DNA of 64,000 nt from Solirubrobacterales bacterium (GTDB lineage Bacteria; Actinomycetota; Thermoleophilia; Solirubrobacterales; 70-9): positions 558,001 to 622,000 of the forward strand of contig JADJRQ010000001.1 of NCBI GenBank assembly GCA_016712175.1, written 5' to 3'. Positions 1 to 9,157 of this stretch are shown here, in pieces (the first letter of the stretch is position 1; each line of letters opens with the position of its first letter). Both the position numbers and the translations under genes were made by a program. The notes under the pieces were generated by a model. It was not told the DNA's origin and did no database searches. It saw only the letters and a list, made by a program, of their open reading frames with translations.

Positions 1-1276
1 CGCGGCCGTAGGTGTTGACCATGCTCTCCATCAGCGAGCAGCGGATGCCGCCGGGATTGGTGATCGGGTCGAAGATCAGCTCCGACGGGACCGGGTTGGC
101 ACAACCTTCACTCGCGTCGAGCACGTCGCCCGTATTGCTGCCGAGCGCGATGCAGGCCTGTTCGTTGATGATGCCGGTGATCGCGACGCGCTCGGCTCCG
201 GTGAGGCCGGTTGCCGCCGCCGAATCGAAGTAGCGGTACAGCAGCCGGCAATCCGGCTGGGGAGGCGTCACGTTGTCGGGAAAGCTCGCTGACGGGATGA
301 TGCCGTCGAAAAGCCCCGGGTAGTTCTGTGTGTTGAGCTGGACCTGCATCGAGCCTCCGGATGCCCCGTCACCGATCGTCCAGTCGGGCGCCCGGCCCAG
401 TTTCTCGATTACGTATTCCTTCAGCATCGACACGGTCTCAGCCGAGAGCACGTCGTTGCATGCGGTCTGGAAGTTGGTCAGGCTGGAGGTGACAACCGAG
501 AACCCACGCTTCAGATAGTCGTTCTGCAGCACCTGTTCGACGTTGGCGATTCCCTGCTGATGTCCGGCCGTACAGCCACCGCCGTGCTTGAAGACGAGGC
601 GATCGTTCCAGCCCGCCTGCGGGTCTCCGCCGGGAACCAGGATGGCCCAGCGGTACATCGCCCGGTTGACCGTGCCGGACTCGACGCGCACGATGTAATC
701 GACGGTTCGACCGTCAGAAGTGGTCGTCTGCGCGAGGTCACCCGGTTTCTGCGCGGGGTCGGCCAGCGGTTTGAAGTCGCCTCCGGTGGTGCGGTAGAAG
801 TACTCGGTTTTGCGGTTGGCCGAACAATTCTCGTCGAGTGGTTCGCCGAGATCGCTCTCTGCCGTGCGGCAGATGAAAGGGGTCTGGTGCGGACCGGAGA
901 AGACCGGCCCGGTGATCGGACTGTTGAAGACCTCGAGGTTGGCCGGACTGTTCAGGCTCCGGGCCCAGGCGGAGAGACGGTTGCTGCCGCTCCGGAATCC
1001 GGAGACGACGCCGGTCAGCCGGCGGGGATTGCCGCTATCCGGGCTCAAAGAACTCTTGACGCTCTTCCCGTTCAGGCGCACATTGGTCTTTGCCGGTGAG
1101 ACCCGGTCCGGGATCGTCACGGCGACCAAAGCATCGCCACCGGTCACCCGGTTCGGCTTGCTGGAGAGAATTTCGAGCTTGATCGGCGAACCGGCGGAGG
1201 CCGTCGACGGCAGCAGGACGCAGAGGGTCAGGGCGGCCGAAACCAGGGTGGTCAGGAGTTTTATCGTCGTCTTCAT
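1..1276 (-). CDS. DUF6351 family secreted hydrolase-like protein (C-terminus cut by window edge)
   Basis: The frame is open from an ATG at 1276 to the left edge, so at least 425 residues are present and the C-terminus lies outside. The N-terminus MKTTIKLLTTLVSAALTLC... is a clear signal peptide ending near an Ala-Ser-Ala site, so the protein is exported. The mature part begins with a short beta domain (residues about 25-100), followed by a tannase-like region with GWNDRLVFKHGGGCTAGH and a GASGGS element that resembles a serine-hydrolase nucleophile elbow. This pattern fits DUF6351, a family without an established substrate. The hydrolase role is inference from the elbow motif. It is transcribed toward the left edge, divergently from nothing visible; the SDR gene lies upstream on the same strand. 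Confidence 0.75.
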   Translation of the reverse strand, partial: MKTTIKLLTTLVSAALTLCVLLPSTASAGSPIKLEILSSKPNRVTGGDALVAVTIPDRVSPAKTNVRLNGKSVKSSLSPDSGNPRRLTGVVSGFRSGSNRLSAWARSLNSPANLEVFNSPITGPVFSGPHQTPFICRTAESDLGEPLDENCSANRKTEYFYRTTGGDFKPLADPAQKPGDLAQTTTSDGRTVDYIVRVESGTVNRAMYRWAILVPGGDPQAGWNDRLVFKHGGGCTAGHQQGIANVEQVLQNDYLKRGFSVVTSSLTNFQTACNDVLSAETVSMLKEYVIEKLGRAPDWTIGDGASGGSMQVQLNTQNYPGLFDGIIPSASFPDNVTPPQPDCRLLYRYFDSAAATGLTGAERVAITGIINEQACIALGSNTGDVLDASEGCANPVPSELIFDPITNPGGIRCSLMESMVNTYGR

Positions 1277-1343
1277 CGGTTCTTTCGTAACCCGTCCGCT
1301 GCGCCGACGATGCGGTTGATTGACGTGGTTACCGCCGAGGGCT

Positions 1344-2141
1344 CTAACGCTGGGGGCCCTTGTACTCCTGGATCACATTGCCGCCGTCGACGATCAGGGT
1401 CTGGCCCGTTATGTACGAGGCCTCGGGGGCAGCCAGCATCAGTACCGCCGCAGCGACTTCGTCCGGAGTTCCCGGCCGGCCGACCGGCGTGTGGCGGCCG
1501 GCTTTGACCTCGTCCGGGGTCGCGCTGCCGGTTTCAATCCAGCCGGGGTTGACCGAATTGACCGTGGTCCCGCCCGGTCCGAGCTCGATCGCCAGTGCCC
1601 GCATCAGTCCGTCCAGGCCAGCCTTGGATGCGCTGTAGGCCGGGTTGCCCGGGTTGCTGACCACGGGTCCGGTCACCGAGGTCACGAAAACGATCCGGCC
1701 GTTCCCGGAGCGAGTGATCTGTGGCAGTGCGGCCCGGGTCACTGCCGCCGCGAGGTGGAGGTTCTGCTCGATCCCCGCCCGCCACTCCTCCTCACTCAAT
1801 TCGTCAAATCGCCGGCCGAGGTCCTCGGTGCCGACCTTGCTCATCCCTGCGTTGTTGACAAGTACGTCGATCCGCCCGTGCACGGCGACTGCTTCGGCCA
1901 CGATCCGGTCGGCTTCGCCAGCCTCGGTCAGGTCGGCGACATGGGCGCTGGCCTCGATTCCATCGGCGACCAACTCGGCGCAACGTTCATTGACGCGTTC
2001 GCTGGTCGCGGTCACAGCTACTTTCGCCCCCTGACGGCCGAGCAGCCGGGCGGTCGCAAAACCGATCCCGAACTCGCTGCCGCAGCCGGTCACCAATGCG
2101 GCCTGGCCGGTGAAATCACAGAATCCCGTCTTCTCGGACAT
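1344..2141 (-). CDS. SDR family NAD(P)-dependent oxidoreductase
   Basis: A short-chain dehydrogenase/reductase of about 265 residues. Visible family marks are the nucleotide-binding glycine motif (VTGCGSEFGIG), the NNAG motif, the active-site Tyr-Lys pair in YSASK and the C-terminal GQTLIVDGG strand. These predict a cytoplasmic Rossmann-fold alcohol/ketone oxidoreductase; the substrate cannot be read from sequence. I chose the ATG at 2141 because the longer frame begins with a TTG at 2159 that has no ribosome binding site and adds six residues unlike the family start. It lies upstream of the DUF6351 gene on the same strand, with a 67-base gap. Confidence 0.88.
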   Translation of the reverse strand: MSEKTGFCDFTGQAALVTGCGSEFGIGFATARLLGRQGAKVAVTATSERVNERCAELVADGIEASAHVADLTEAGEADRIVAEAVAVHGRIDVLVNNAGMSKVGTEDLGRRFDELSEEEWRAGIEQNLHLAAAVTRAALPQITRSGNGRIVFVTSVTGPVVSNPGNPAYSASKAGLDGLMRALAIELGPGGTTVNSVNPGWIETGSATPDEVKAGRHTPVGRPGTPDEVAAAVLMLAAPEASYITGQTLIVDGGNVIQEYKGPQR

Positions 2142-2269
2142 GGTCTGACTATGACGCAAGCGCCGCCTGGTTCGGGCGAAACAGAAACTTCACCGCTCGG
2201 GGCGGGTTCTGGATACCATCGGATAACGAATATTGATGCGGCTTCGCGCCGCCTGACTTGGGGGTTGGA

Positions 2270-5200
2270 ATGAGTGGTAGGAACGCAGGGAACCTGAAGC
2301 GTCTTCTTCTGTCGATCGTCGCCGTCCTGGCTCTCGGCTTCGTAGCCGCCAGCGGTGCATCGGCCTCGCTCGCGGTCGGACCCGGCTCCACCTTCAGTAC
2401 GAGTTACATCAACCTGCCCGACGGCGCCCTGCCCGGAGGCGACAGCGGCTACTTCGACAGCAGCGTGGACCGCTCGAGCCTCAGCGCGAACGGCCGCTAC
2501 CTGGCTTTCACTTCCGAAATCAACTCGATGTCAGACGACGCCAATCCGGACTACACGAACGTCTACCGCAAGGACCGCCAGACCGGCGCGGTCGAGCTGG
2601 TCAGCCGGGCCGGCGGCGCCAACGGCGCCGCCCCCGCCGCCCACTCCTTCGAGCCCCGGATAAGTGCCGACGGCAACACGGTCGCATTCCTGACCAAAGC
2701 TGCAATGGACCCCGCCGACACCGACGGTGGCGAGCTTGACGTCTATGTTCGAAACCTCTCCGCCAACACGACCTTCCTGGCCACGCCGGGCAACGCGAAC
2801 AGCATCTCCAGCTACGACCTGTCTTCCAATGGTCTTTACGTCGCCTTCGTCACCGACCAAGGTTTGTTTCCCGGTGACACCAACATGGAAAACGATGTCT
2901 ACCGAAGGAACCTCTTGACCGGTGTGGTGGATCTCGTTTCACGCAAAGCCCTCTCCCCGAACCCCGGCCCCGGGTTTTCCAGATCCCCCTCGATCAGCGG
3001 CGATGGCAAATGGGTCGCCTTCGAGTCCAACGATGCCAACCTGGTGATCGGCTTCACCAACGGCAACGCCGGATCCGCTGACGTGTTCGTGCGGAACATG
3101 GACACCGACAACAACTACCTGGTCAGCACCAAGTCAGGCGGCGGTGCCACCGACGGCGGCAACGGTGAGAGCTACAGCCCGTCGATCGCCGGCTCTCCGG
3201 TCAACACAGCTGACGTCCGGGTCTCCTACGACAGCAATGCCACAGACATCTCGGGCGACGACATGGCCCCCGCGGCCAGTATCTATCAGGGCCGGGCGAC
3301 CATCTTCAACTCGATCTTGATCAGCCGGGCGACTGGAGTTGCCGGAGTAAACGCCAATAGCCGCGCCAACGGCTCCGAGATGAGCGACGACGGCAATCTC
3401 GTCTTCTTCTCGACCGACGCGACCAACCTCGATCCGGCCCCGGACTACTACGGCGCCTACGTCAGGGACATCTCGGGCGCCACCACGAATCTGCGCTCCA
3501 ACGACAACGAGTACGCAATCGCGGCCGACATCTCGGCTGACGGCAGCCGGGTCGCCTGGACCGAAAACGGCGGATTCACGCCGGACAGTGATCCGAACAC
3601 CCTCGGGGTCTTTACCCGTCCGACGGGCGGTGGAACCGCTGAGTTCACGTCGAGGCAGCCCGGGAACGCCCCGTCATTGGCGCCAGGCGCGGCCTATGTC
3701 TTTCCGAACGAACCGGGCACCACGGTGATCAGCGCCGACGGGCGGTATGTCGCCTTCGCAGGCGTATCGACCCGTCTGCCGGCGGGCGGCCAGCGCGCGC
3801 AGGCCTACCGACGCGACCTCAGCACCGGTGAGATCGAACTCGCATCGCGGGCAACCGGCGCCGGTGGCACCCCATCCGAGTTCGGAGCCGAAGGAGTCTC
3901 GATCAGCGCCGACGGCAGCCGGGTCGGTTTCGTGTCGTTCTCGTCGCTGGATCCGGCCGATGTCGACACTGAGAACGACATCTATATGCGGGACTTCTCA
4001 AACAACACGACCACGCTGGCCTCGAGGGCCGACGGTCCTGGCGGAGCGGTCGCCAACCAGGATGCCAACAATCCGATGATCAGCGGGGACGGCAAGCGAA
4101 TCGTGTTCCACACCGACGCCACCAACATGGGTGTTGCCGGCGGCGACACTCAGGTGTTCGTCCGGGATTTCGCTTCGAACAAGACGATCCTCGTGTCGCG
4201 TGATGCCAGCGCCGATCCTGGAGTTGCGGGCGACAACAGCTCCGAGCAAGGGCGGATCAGCGGCGACGGGCAAAAGGTCGTCTTCGAGAGCCGGGCGGCC
4301 AACCTCGATCCGGCCGATGCTTTGATGAACCGCGATATCTACGTTCGCGACCTGGCCGGCAACAAGACCACCCTGGTCTCCCGCCTCGGCGGACTTGCCG
4401 GAGCGGTCACTCCCGGGTTCAAGTACTCGCCGGCGATCAGTGCCGACGGCAAGGTCGTGGCCTTTGAGACCGACGAGCAGCCGATCGCCCCCGAGGCCGG
4501 AGCCTGGCCTCCCGGCACAACCCAAGTCGTGTCGAGGGTGCTCGCGACCGGTGCCAATGCGCTGGTCAGCCGGGCTCCCGGTGGAGCACCTGCCGAGTAC
4601 AGCGCGAGACGGGCCTCGATCGACGGAGACGGATCGGTGATCGCTTTCAACTCTGACGCTTCCAACCTCAAGCCGGGGCTGGGTGGGGTGGACCATGAAG
4701 GCGTGTTCGCCCGTCAATCGGCGAATGGCGCGATCTCCGGACCCCCGATGTTCGGCCAGCCGGACAACGGCCAGGGCACCAGCACCTCTTCGATCAGCGA
4801 GAACGGACAGTGCCTTGCTTTCAACGCAACCGGATACAACGATGCGAGCGGCGACCTGAGCGACCTTTTCGGAACCTACGTGAACGTGGTCTCGGGCACC
4901 TGCCTCGATCCGAGGAAGGATGAAGCCGTCGTGCCGCCGGCTGCCTCGAAGCCGAAGCTGAGCAAAGTCAAGCTGACCAACAAGAAGTTCAGGGTCGCCA
5001 AGAAGAAGACCGCCAAAGTGGCAAAGAGCAAGAAGAAGAAGCGGACTCCGAAGGGCACCCGGATCAAGTTCAACGTGGACGTCAACGCTTCGGTCACGAT
5101 CAAGTTCCAGAAAAAGACGAAGGGCCGGAAGTACAAGGGCAAGTGCCGGAAGGCCACCCGGAAGAACAAGCGCAAGAAGAAGTGCAAGCGCTACGTGACC

Positions 5201-5374
5201 GCTGGCAAGCTGAAGCGCAAGGGCCTCGAGGCCGGCGCGCAGAGGGTTTACTTCAGCGGCCGGATCGGCAAGAAGAAGCTGAAGCCGGGCAAGTACCGGG
5301 CGCTGCTCACGGCTTACAACAATGTGGGCGCGTCGAAGACGGTGCGCAGGGGCTTCAAGGTCGTCAGGCGCTAA
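2270..5374 (+). CDS. Large secreted PD40/TolB-like beta-propeller protein with basic C-terminal domain
   Basis: A 1034-residue exported protein. The ATG at 2270 is preferred over a TTG at 2258; it gives a standard signal peptide (residues 1-33, hydrophobic SIVAVLALGFVAASGASA). Residues about 40-860 hold around a dozen repeats of the type ISADGxxVAFxS...NL.P.D...D.YVRDL..G.T.LVSR, the pattern of WD40-like/PD40 beta-propeller blades. The last 130 residues form a very basic domain (runs such as KSKKKKR and RKNKRKKKCKR) that ends in a beta-sandwich-like segment. Similar tails occur on other exported proteins of this window. A surface or envelope role is inferred; no catalytic residues are recognisable. 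The next gene follows after 20 bases. Confidence 0.85.
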   Translation: MSGRNAGNLKRLLLSIVAVLALGFVAASGASASLAVGPGSTFSTSYINLPDGALPGGDSGYFDSSVDRSSLSANGRYLAFTSEINSMSDDANPDYTNVYRKDRQTGAVELVSRAGGANGAAPAAHSFEPRISADGNTVAFLTKAAMDPADTDGGELDVYVRNLSANTTFLATPGNANSISSYDLSSNGLYVAFVTDQGLFPGDTNMENDVYRRNLLTGVVDLVSRKALSPNPGPGFSRSPSISGDGKWVAFESNDANLVIGFTNGNAGSADVFVRNMDTDNNYLVSTKSGGGATDGGNGESYSPSIAGSPVNTADVRVSYDSNATDISGDDMAPAASIYQGRATIFNSILISRATGVAGVNANSRANGSEMSDDGNLVFFSTDATNLDPAPDYYGAYVRDISGATTNLRSNDNEYAIAADISADGSRVAWTENGGFTPDSDPNTLGVFTRPTGGGTAEFTSRQPGNAPSLAPGAAYVFPNEPGTTVISADGRYVAFAGVSTRLPAGGQRAQAYRRDLSTGEIELASRATGAGGTPSEFGAEGVSISADGSRVGFVSFSSLDPADVDTENDIYMRDFSNNTTTLASRADGPGGAVANQDANNPMISGDGKRIVFHTDATNMGVAGGDTQVFVRDFASNKTILVSRDASADPGVAGDNSSEQGRISGDGQKVVFESRAANLDPADALMNRDIYVRDLAGNKTTLVSRLGGLAGAVTPGFKYSPAISADGKVVAFETDEQPIAPEAGAWPPGTTQVVSRVLATGANALVSRAPGGAPAEYSARRASIDGDGSVIAFNSDASNLKPGLGGVDHEGVFARQSANGAISGPPMFGQPDNGQGTSTSSISENGQCLAFNATGYNDASGDLSDLFGTYVNVVSGTCLDPRKDEAVVPPAASKPKLSKVKLTNKKFRVAKKKTAKVAKSKKKKRTPKGTRIKFNVDVNASVTIKFQKKTKGRKYKGKCRKATRKNKRKKKCKRYVTAGKLKRKGLEAGAQRVYFSGRIGKKKLKPGKYRALLTAYNNVGASKTVRRGFKVVRR

Positions 5375-5394
5375 GCCGAATCTTTCGACCGAAA

Positions 5395-7590
5395 ATGGTG
5401 TTGACTAAAGCAATGGGAATCCTGCCTGCCTCTTTCCGCGTCCGTCTGTCGATCCTCTTCGCCGTGCTGGTCGGCTGCTTCGCGCTGCCCGCCGCGGCTT
5501 CGGCCGCCTGCTCCCTGCCGACACCGCCTGCCGTGGACTATGTGGACGGCGGGACGAACCAGCAATTCGAAGGCACCTTCAAGCCGGAATTGAACCGCAA
5601 ATTCATCCAGATCCCGTTTGACGTGACCCCCGGCATCACCGGCATGCGGATCCGGTACTGCTACGACGGAACCAGCGCCAACCCCGGTCCCGGGGGCATC
5701 AAGAACACCACCCTCGACCTCGGCGTCTACGAGCCGAACACACCCGATCCTGAGAAATGGACAATGAACCAGCGGCGCGGCTGGAGCGGAAGCGCCGTCA
5801 AGATGATCGGCATAGGTGGCAACGGGCCAACGAGCACCGCCGTCTACAACGGTTCAAACGCCGATCCAAACAACCCCTATCCGGACCGTAAGAAGTATGT
5901 ACCCGGAACGACCACCCGGGCCTACAAGCCTGGGCCCATCCCGGCGGGTAAATGGGCAGTCGAACTCGGCGCCGGCTACATCGATCCGGCCCTGACCGCC
6001 GGCACGAACTGGACGGTCGAGGTGGTCACAAGCACGGACCCTGAATGGGACGACGAAGGCTTCACGCCGAAGCCATACACGCCTTACGTCGCCAAAGCCG
6101 CAGCCGACTGGTACACCGGTGACTTCCACGCCCATGGCGAGAACGAGCCTGGCAACGCACCGATGAAGGACACCTTCGACCTCGGCTTCGGCGACTCGTC
6201 GGAGGGCGGCAGCAGTCTCGACTTCATCACCCTGGTCGACCACAATAACGACGTTGCGAAGTCCTCGGAACTCGGCGAGTACCGAACGCTCTACCCGGGC
6301 AAGCTGATCATTCCGGGCACCGAAATGACCACCTACGACGGTCACTTCAACAGCCACAACTCGAGCGTCTTCACCGACTTCCGGCTGGGTGACATCTACC
6401 GCTGGGACGACACCGCCAATCCGAACGTACTCGACGATGGCGAGCTGACCCATGTCCGCGGACCGGAAAACCCCTCGGCCCGCTTCGCCCAGATCCGGGC
6501 CAACGGCGGCATCGCCCAGATCAACCACCCGCGGATCTTTGCTGACTTTCCGTCGGCCTGCCGTGGCTGCCTCTGGGGTTACACCGATGCACAAACTGAC
6601 TTCTCGAAGGTGAGTTCGATCGAAATCCAGACCGGCACCGCCGGCGTTCCGTACGTGGGTCCGGTCGCGATGAACCCGTACACCACCGACACCCTCGCGT
6701 ATTACGAGCACGCGCTGGCGACCGGCAACCACATCGCGGCGGTCGGTTCGAGTGATGACCACAAAGCCGGCGGAACGAATGGTCCGTTCGACGCTCCGGT
6801 CGGCCACGCTGCGACCGCGGTATTTGCGGACGAGCTCTCTCCGGACGGAATCACCGACGCGGTCAACGCCGGGCATACCTACGTCAAGTTCTACGGAGCC
6901 CAGGGTCCGGACGTCACGATGAAGGCGGGTGAGCCCGGCAAGGCGGACCTGACGGCGATCCCCGGCGACTCGGTGACCGGTCCTTCGATGAACCTGCAGC
7001 TTCACGTTTCAAAGGCCGGACCGTCGGCGTTCATGCCCGGTCCGTACACGCTCGAGGTCCTGAAGGACGGGGTCTCGATCGATTCGGCGACTGTGGCCGG
7101 CGACGAGTTCGATCACGACCTCAACGTCACCGAGAGCGGCCGCTACTCGTTCAAGCTGAGCACGAAGGTCGGCCCGAACCCGCTGATCGTGGCCTACTCT
7201 ACACGGGTTTGGTTCATGCAGAAAGACATGCGGGTCGAAACCTGCGAAACGAACCCGGATCTGTGTCCGATCCCCTCGAACAAGTTCAGCTTCGGCAAGG
7301 TCAAGCTGAACAAGAAGAAGGGAACCGCAAAGCTGCAGGTCAAAGTACCCGGCAAGGGCAAGGTCATCCTCGCCGGCTCGAAGAAGGTCAAGGGCCAGAA
7401 GAACAAGTCGAAAAAGAAGTCGAAGATCACCTTGACCATCAAGGCCAAGGGCAAGGCAGCGAAGGCGCTCAAGAAGAAGGGCAAGACGAAGATCAAGGCC
7501 AAGGTCAAGTTCACCCCGACCGGCGGCAAGGCCAAGGTAAAGTCGAAGACGATCAAGCTGAAGCGCAAGAAGTCAAAGAAGCACAAGTAG
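5395..7590 (+). CDS. Secreted CehA/McbA-like PHP-domain metallohydrolase with basic tail
   Basis: A 731-residue protein beginning at the ATG at 5395; the same frame is open further upstream but that part overlaps the preceding gene. A signal peptide (FRVRLSILFAVLVGCFALPAAASA) precedes a beta domain. A PHP-type metal site follows: GDFHAHGE, LVDHNND, a GTEM element, INHPR and the late GSSDDHKAG. This order fits the CehA/McbA family of exported phosphoester/carbamate hydrolases. The final 100 residues are extremely lysine-rich (KKSKITLTIKAKGKAAK type), matching the basic tails of neighbouring exported proteins. It probably forms an operon with the upstream propeller gene. Substrate is unknown. 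Confidence 0.85.
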   Translation: MVLTKAMGILPASFRVRLSILFAVLVGCFALPAAASAACSLPTPPAVDYVDGGTNQQFEGTFKPELNRKFIQIPFDVTPGITGMRIRYCYDGTSANPGPGGIKNTTLDLGVYEPNTPDPEKWTMNQRRGWSGSAVKMIGIGGNGPTSTAVYNGSNADPNNPYPDRKKYVPGTTTRAYKPGPIPAGKWAVELGAGYIDPALTAGTNWTVEVVTSTDPEWDDEGFTPKPYTPYVAKAAADWYTGDFHAHGENEPGNAPMKDTFDLGFGDSSEGGSSLDFITLVDHNNDVAKSSELGEYRTLYPGKLIIPGTEMTTYDGHFNSHNSSVFTDFRLGDIYRWDDTANPNVLDDGELTHVRGPENPSARFAQIRANGGIAQINHPRIFADFPSACRGCLWGYTDAQTDFSKVSSIEIQTGTAGVPYVGPVAMNPYTTDTLAYYEHALATGNHIAAVGSSDDHKAGGTNGPFDAPVGHAATAVFADELSPDGITDAVNAGHTYVKFYGAQGPDVTMKAGEPGKADLTAIPGDSVTGPSMNLQLHVSKAGPSAFMPGPYTLEVLKDGVSIDSATVAGDEFDHDLNVTESGRYSFKLSTKVGPNPLIVAYSTRVWFMQKDMRVETCETNPDLCPIPSNKFSFGKVKLNKKKGTAKLQVKVPGKGKVILAGSKKVKGQKNKSKKKSKITLTIKAKGKAAKALKKKGKTKIKAKVKFTPTGGKAKVKSKTIKLKRKKSKKHK

Positions 7591-7606
7591 TAAGTCGCAA
7601 AATTGT

Positions 7607-7647
7607 GACTTGTATGGCTAGTCTGGTTAGCTCGATATAGTCAGACT
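7607..7647 (+). promoter_or_regulatory. Operator-like cluster of GACT/AGTC repeats before a toxin-antitoxin pair
   Basis: Directly upstream of the antitoxin start at 7652 there are repeated GACT/AGTC half-sites. They include an inverted pair AGTCTG (7620-7625) and CAGACT (7642-7647) and an outer GACT (7607-7610) with TAGTC (7619-7623). This is where an antitoxin of the Phd/YefM type would be expected to autorepress. The role is inferred. Confidence 0.4.
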
Positions 7648-7651
7648 GGTC

Positions 7652-7933
7652 ATGAAGATGATCGGCGTCGCAGAACTCAAATCCAAGCTCAGTGAATACC
7701 TGGCCCAGGTCAAGGCAGGCGAGGAGGTCGTTGTCACTGAACACGGGACCCCTGTCGCAAAAGTAACCCGCATTCAGTCTGCCGACGGGCACCTCGAGCA
7801 GCTCATCAGAGATGGCGTAGTCAAACCGGGCGAAGAAGAACTGTCGGAAGATTTTCTGGATCTGCCCCGCCCCAGAAGCTCCGGTGGAAGCGTGACCGAG
7901 ACCTTGATCGAAGAGCGTCGAACGGGCCGTTGA
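7652..7933 (+). CDS. Phd/YefM-family antitoxin
   Basis: A 93-residue protein starting MKMIGVAELKSKLSEYLAQV, with KAGEEVVVTEHGTPVAKV after it. This is the classic N-terminal DNA-binding fold of Phd/YefM antitoxins. The C-terminal third (acidic, then VTETLIEERR) would wrap the toxin. It is followed by a PIN-domain toxin gene with almost no gap (its stop TGA is at 7931-7933 and the toxin ATG at 7936), so the pair is probably one operon. Expected role: bind and neutralise the toxin and autoregulate through the repeats just upstream. Confidence 0.88.
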   Translation: MKMIGVAELKSKLSEYLAQVKAGEEVVVTEHGTPVAKVTRIQSADGHLEQLIRDGVVKPGEEELSEDFLDLPRPRSSGGSVTETLIEERRTGR

Positions 7934-7935
7934 CG

Positions 7936-8367
7936 ATGCGATTCCGGGACTCGTCGGCACTTGTTCCTCTGGTTCTGGTTGAACCTCGATCAGGTGAAGT
8001 CTCCAAACTATTTCGGGAAGACTCGAAGCAGGCCGTCTGGTGGGGGACGGAGGTCGAATGTCTGTCGGCAATCAGGCGCCACGAGCGCGAAGGATCGCTC
8101 ACGGCAGCCGGCGTCTCACAGGCAATTGAATTGCTGGCCAAGCTGGCTGCCAGTTGGACCGAAGTCCTGCCGGGCAATCGCGTCACTTCCGACGCCGCCC
8201 GCCTCCTCGCGACCCACCCGCTCAGAGCGGGGGATGCCCTTCAGCTGGCTGCCGCAATCAGCTGGCGCTCCGACCCCGGAGCCCGCGCCGACTTCACCTG
8301 CCTCGACGATCGATTGGTGGACGCCGCCAGTCGCGAAGGTTTCCGAACTCTGCCCGCGCCGGCGTAG
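7936..8367 (+). CDS. vapC: PIN-domain ribonuclease toxin (VapC-like)
   Basis: About 143 residues. PIN-domain acidic residues are visible: the N-terminal FRDSSALVPL Asp, the Glu in TEVECLSAI, the central AGDALQLAAA Asp and the C-terminal TCLDDRLVDAA Asp. The family consists of Mg2+-dependent endoribonucleases that cleave tRNA or rRNA. I prefer the ATG at 7936; a TTG at 7930 would overlap the antitoxin stop by four bases and is also possible. It is partnered with the Phd/YefM-type antitoxin upstream and is convergent with a second VapBC pair 15 bases away. Confidence 0.87.
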   Translation: MRFRDSSALVPLVLVEPRSGEVSKLFREDSKQAVWWGTEVECLSAIRRHEREGSLTAAGVSQAIELLAKLAASWTEVLPGNRVTSDAARLLATHPLRAGDALQLAAAISWRSDPGARADFTCLDDRLVDAASREGFRTLPAPA

Positions 8368-8381
8368 ATCGGGTCGCCTCG

Positions 8382-8774
8382 TCAGACTGCTGACGTGATG
8401 TCCGTGTGGACGAAGTCGTCGCCCTTGAATAGCAGGGGCTCGCCGGTTTCACTTGCCAGTGCGTAAGCGAAGCAGTCCCCGAAATTCAGGCCGGCAGGGT
8501 GACCACTTCCCTTGCCGAAGTCCTTGTAGGCCTGCCTGGCCGCTACTGCCTGCTTGGCCGAGAAAGGCTGGATTGAAATCCGGGCGGCTTTGACCACGAC
8601 GTCAAGTTCCCTGCTCACCACCGGATCCCCGGCGCTGTCGACGACGAGTCCTGCTTCCAGGTAGTTGGCTGCCGAGATCCGCGGATCTTCCGCTGCCAAT
8701 AACGACGCAGCAAACTCCTCGGCCTCCGGTTCGCCCTGGACGATCGCGACGATCGCTGACGTATCAACTATCAC
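8382..8774 (-). CDS. vapC: VapC-family PIN ribonuclease toxin
   Basis: A 130-residue PIN-domain protein starting MIVDTSAIVAIVQGEPE. The four acidic positions are Asp4 (VDTSA), Glu in NYLEAGLV, Asp in NFGDCFAYALA and the Asp pair in FKGDDFVHTDI. This pattern is typical of Mycobacterium-type VapC toxins of the group paired with Rv0623-like VapB. Its ATG overlaps the end of the antitoxin frame by four bases (ATGA), which indicates translational coupling. Known family role: Mg2+-dependent endoribonuclease. Confidence 0.92.
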   Translation of the reverse strand: MIVDTSAIVAIVQGEPEAEEFAASLLAAEDPRISAANYLEAGLVVDSAGDPVVSRELDVVVKAARISIQPFSAKQAVAARQAYKDFGKGSGHPAGLNFGDCFAYALASETGEPLLFKGDDFVHTDITSAV

Positions 8775-9025
8775 TTCGGCAGACCGTCCTCACCGTAGAG
8801 GAGCTCCGCGTGGTCCAGGGTCACCCCTTTTGCCTTCAATAGTGCGGCGGTCTTCTTGCTGGATGCCATGATCGCCTCGAAACGTTCTGCCTTGCTCTTG
8901 CCGACCACACGATCGCGCCTTTCGCGAATCGCTTCGGTCACGGCCGTCGTCATCGACTCCCCTGTGTGTCCGGCCAGTTCCTTGGCCATTCTGTGCGCCT
9001 CTTCGTTCTTGATGTTCAGGCTCAT
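8771..9025 (-). CDS. vapB: VapB-family antitoxin (Rv0623-like)
   Basis: An 84-residue protein starting MSLNIKNEEAHRMAKELAGHTGESMTTAVTEAI, the usual ribbon-helix-helix-type start of VapB antitoxins of the Rv0623 family. The C-terminal segment (GVTLDHAELLYGEDGLPK) is the toxin-binding tail. It overlaps the VapC start by four bases. Two direct repeats sit immediately upstream and are a likely operator. It is divergent from ychF, whose start is 133 bases away. Confidence 0.92.
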   Translation of the reverse strand: MSLNIKNEEAHRMAKELAGHTGESMTTAVTEAIRERRDRVVGKSKAERFEAIMASSKKTAALLKAKGVTLDHAELLYGEDGLPK

Positions 9026-9032
9026 GGTCTGA

Positions 9033-9060
9033 TTCTACCATTTGCGCCATTTTTCTACCA
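9033..9060 (-). promoter_or_regulatory. Direct-repeat operator upstream of vapBC
   Basis: The octamer TTCTACCA occurs twice on the + strand, at 9033-9040 and 9053-9060, exactly 20 bases apart, which is about two helical turns. On the coding strand this reads TGGTAGAA twice, starting 8 bases upstream of the vapB ATG. Spaced repeats of this sort suit binding of two antitoxin dimers on one DNA face. Function is inferred from position. Confidence 0.5.
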
Positions 9061-9157
9061 CGACTTGCGGGTCGCCTTCAGTCAAGAGTGGGGGCGTCCG
9101 ATCTCGCCCCGGTCCCTCGGTGCATTCGAGGCACCCCGACCCGTACCCTGTAGGGCG

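Noticed and set aside
5143..5394. Longer N-terminus for the PHP-domain gene
   Set aside because: It overlaps the coding end of the propeller gene, and a signal peptide begins properly at 5395.
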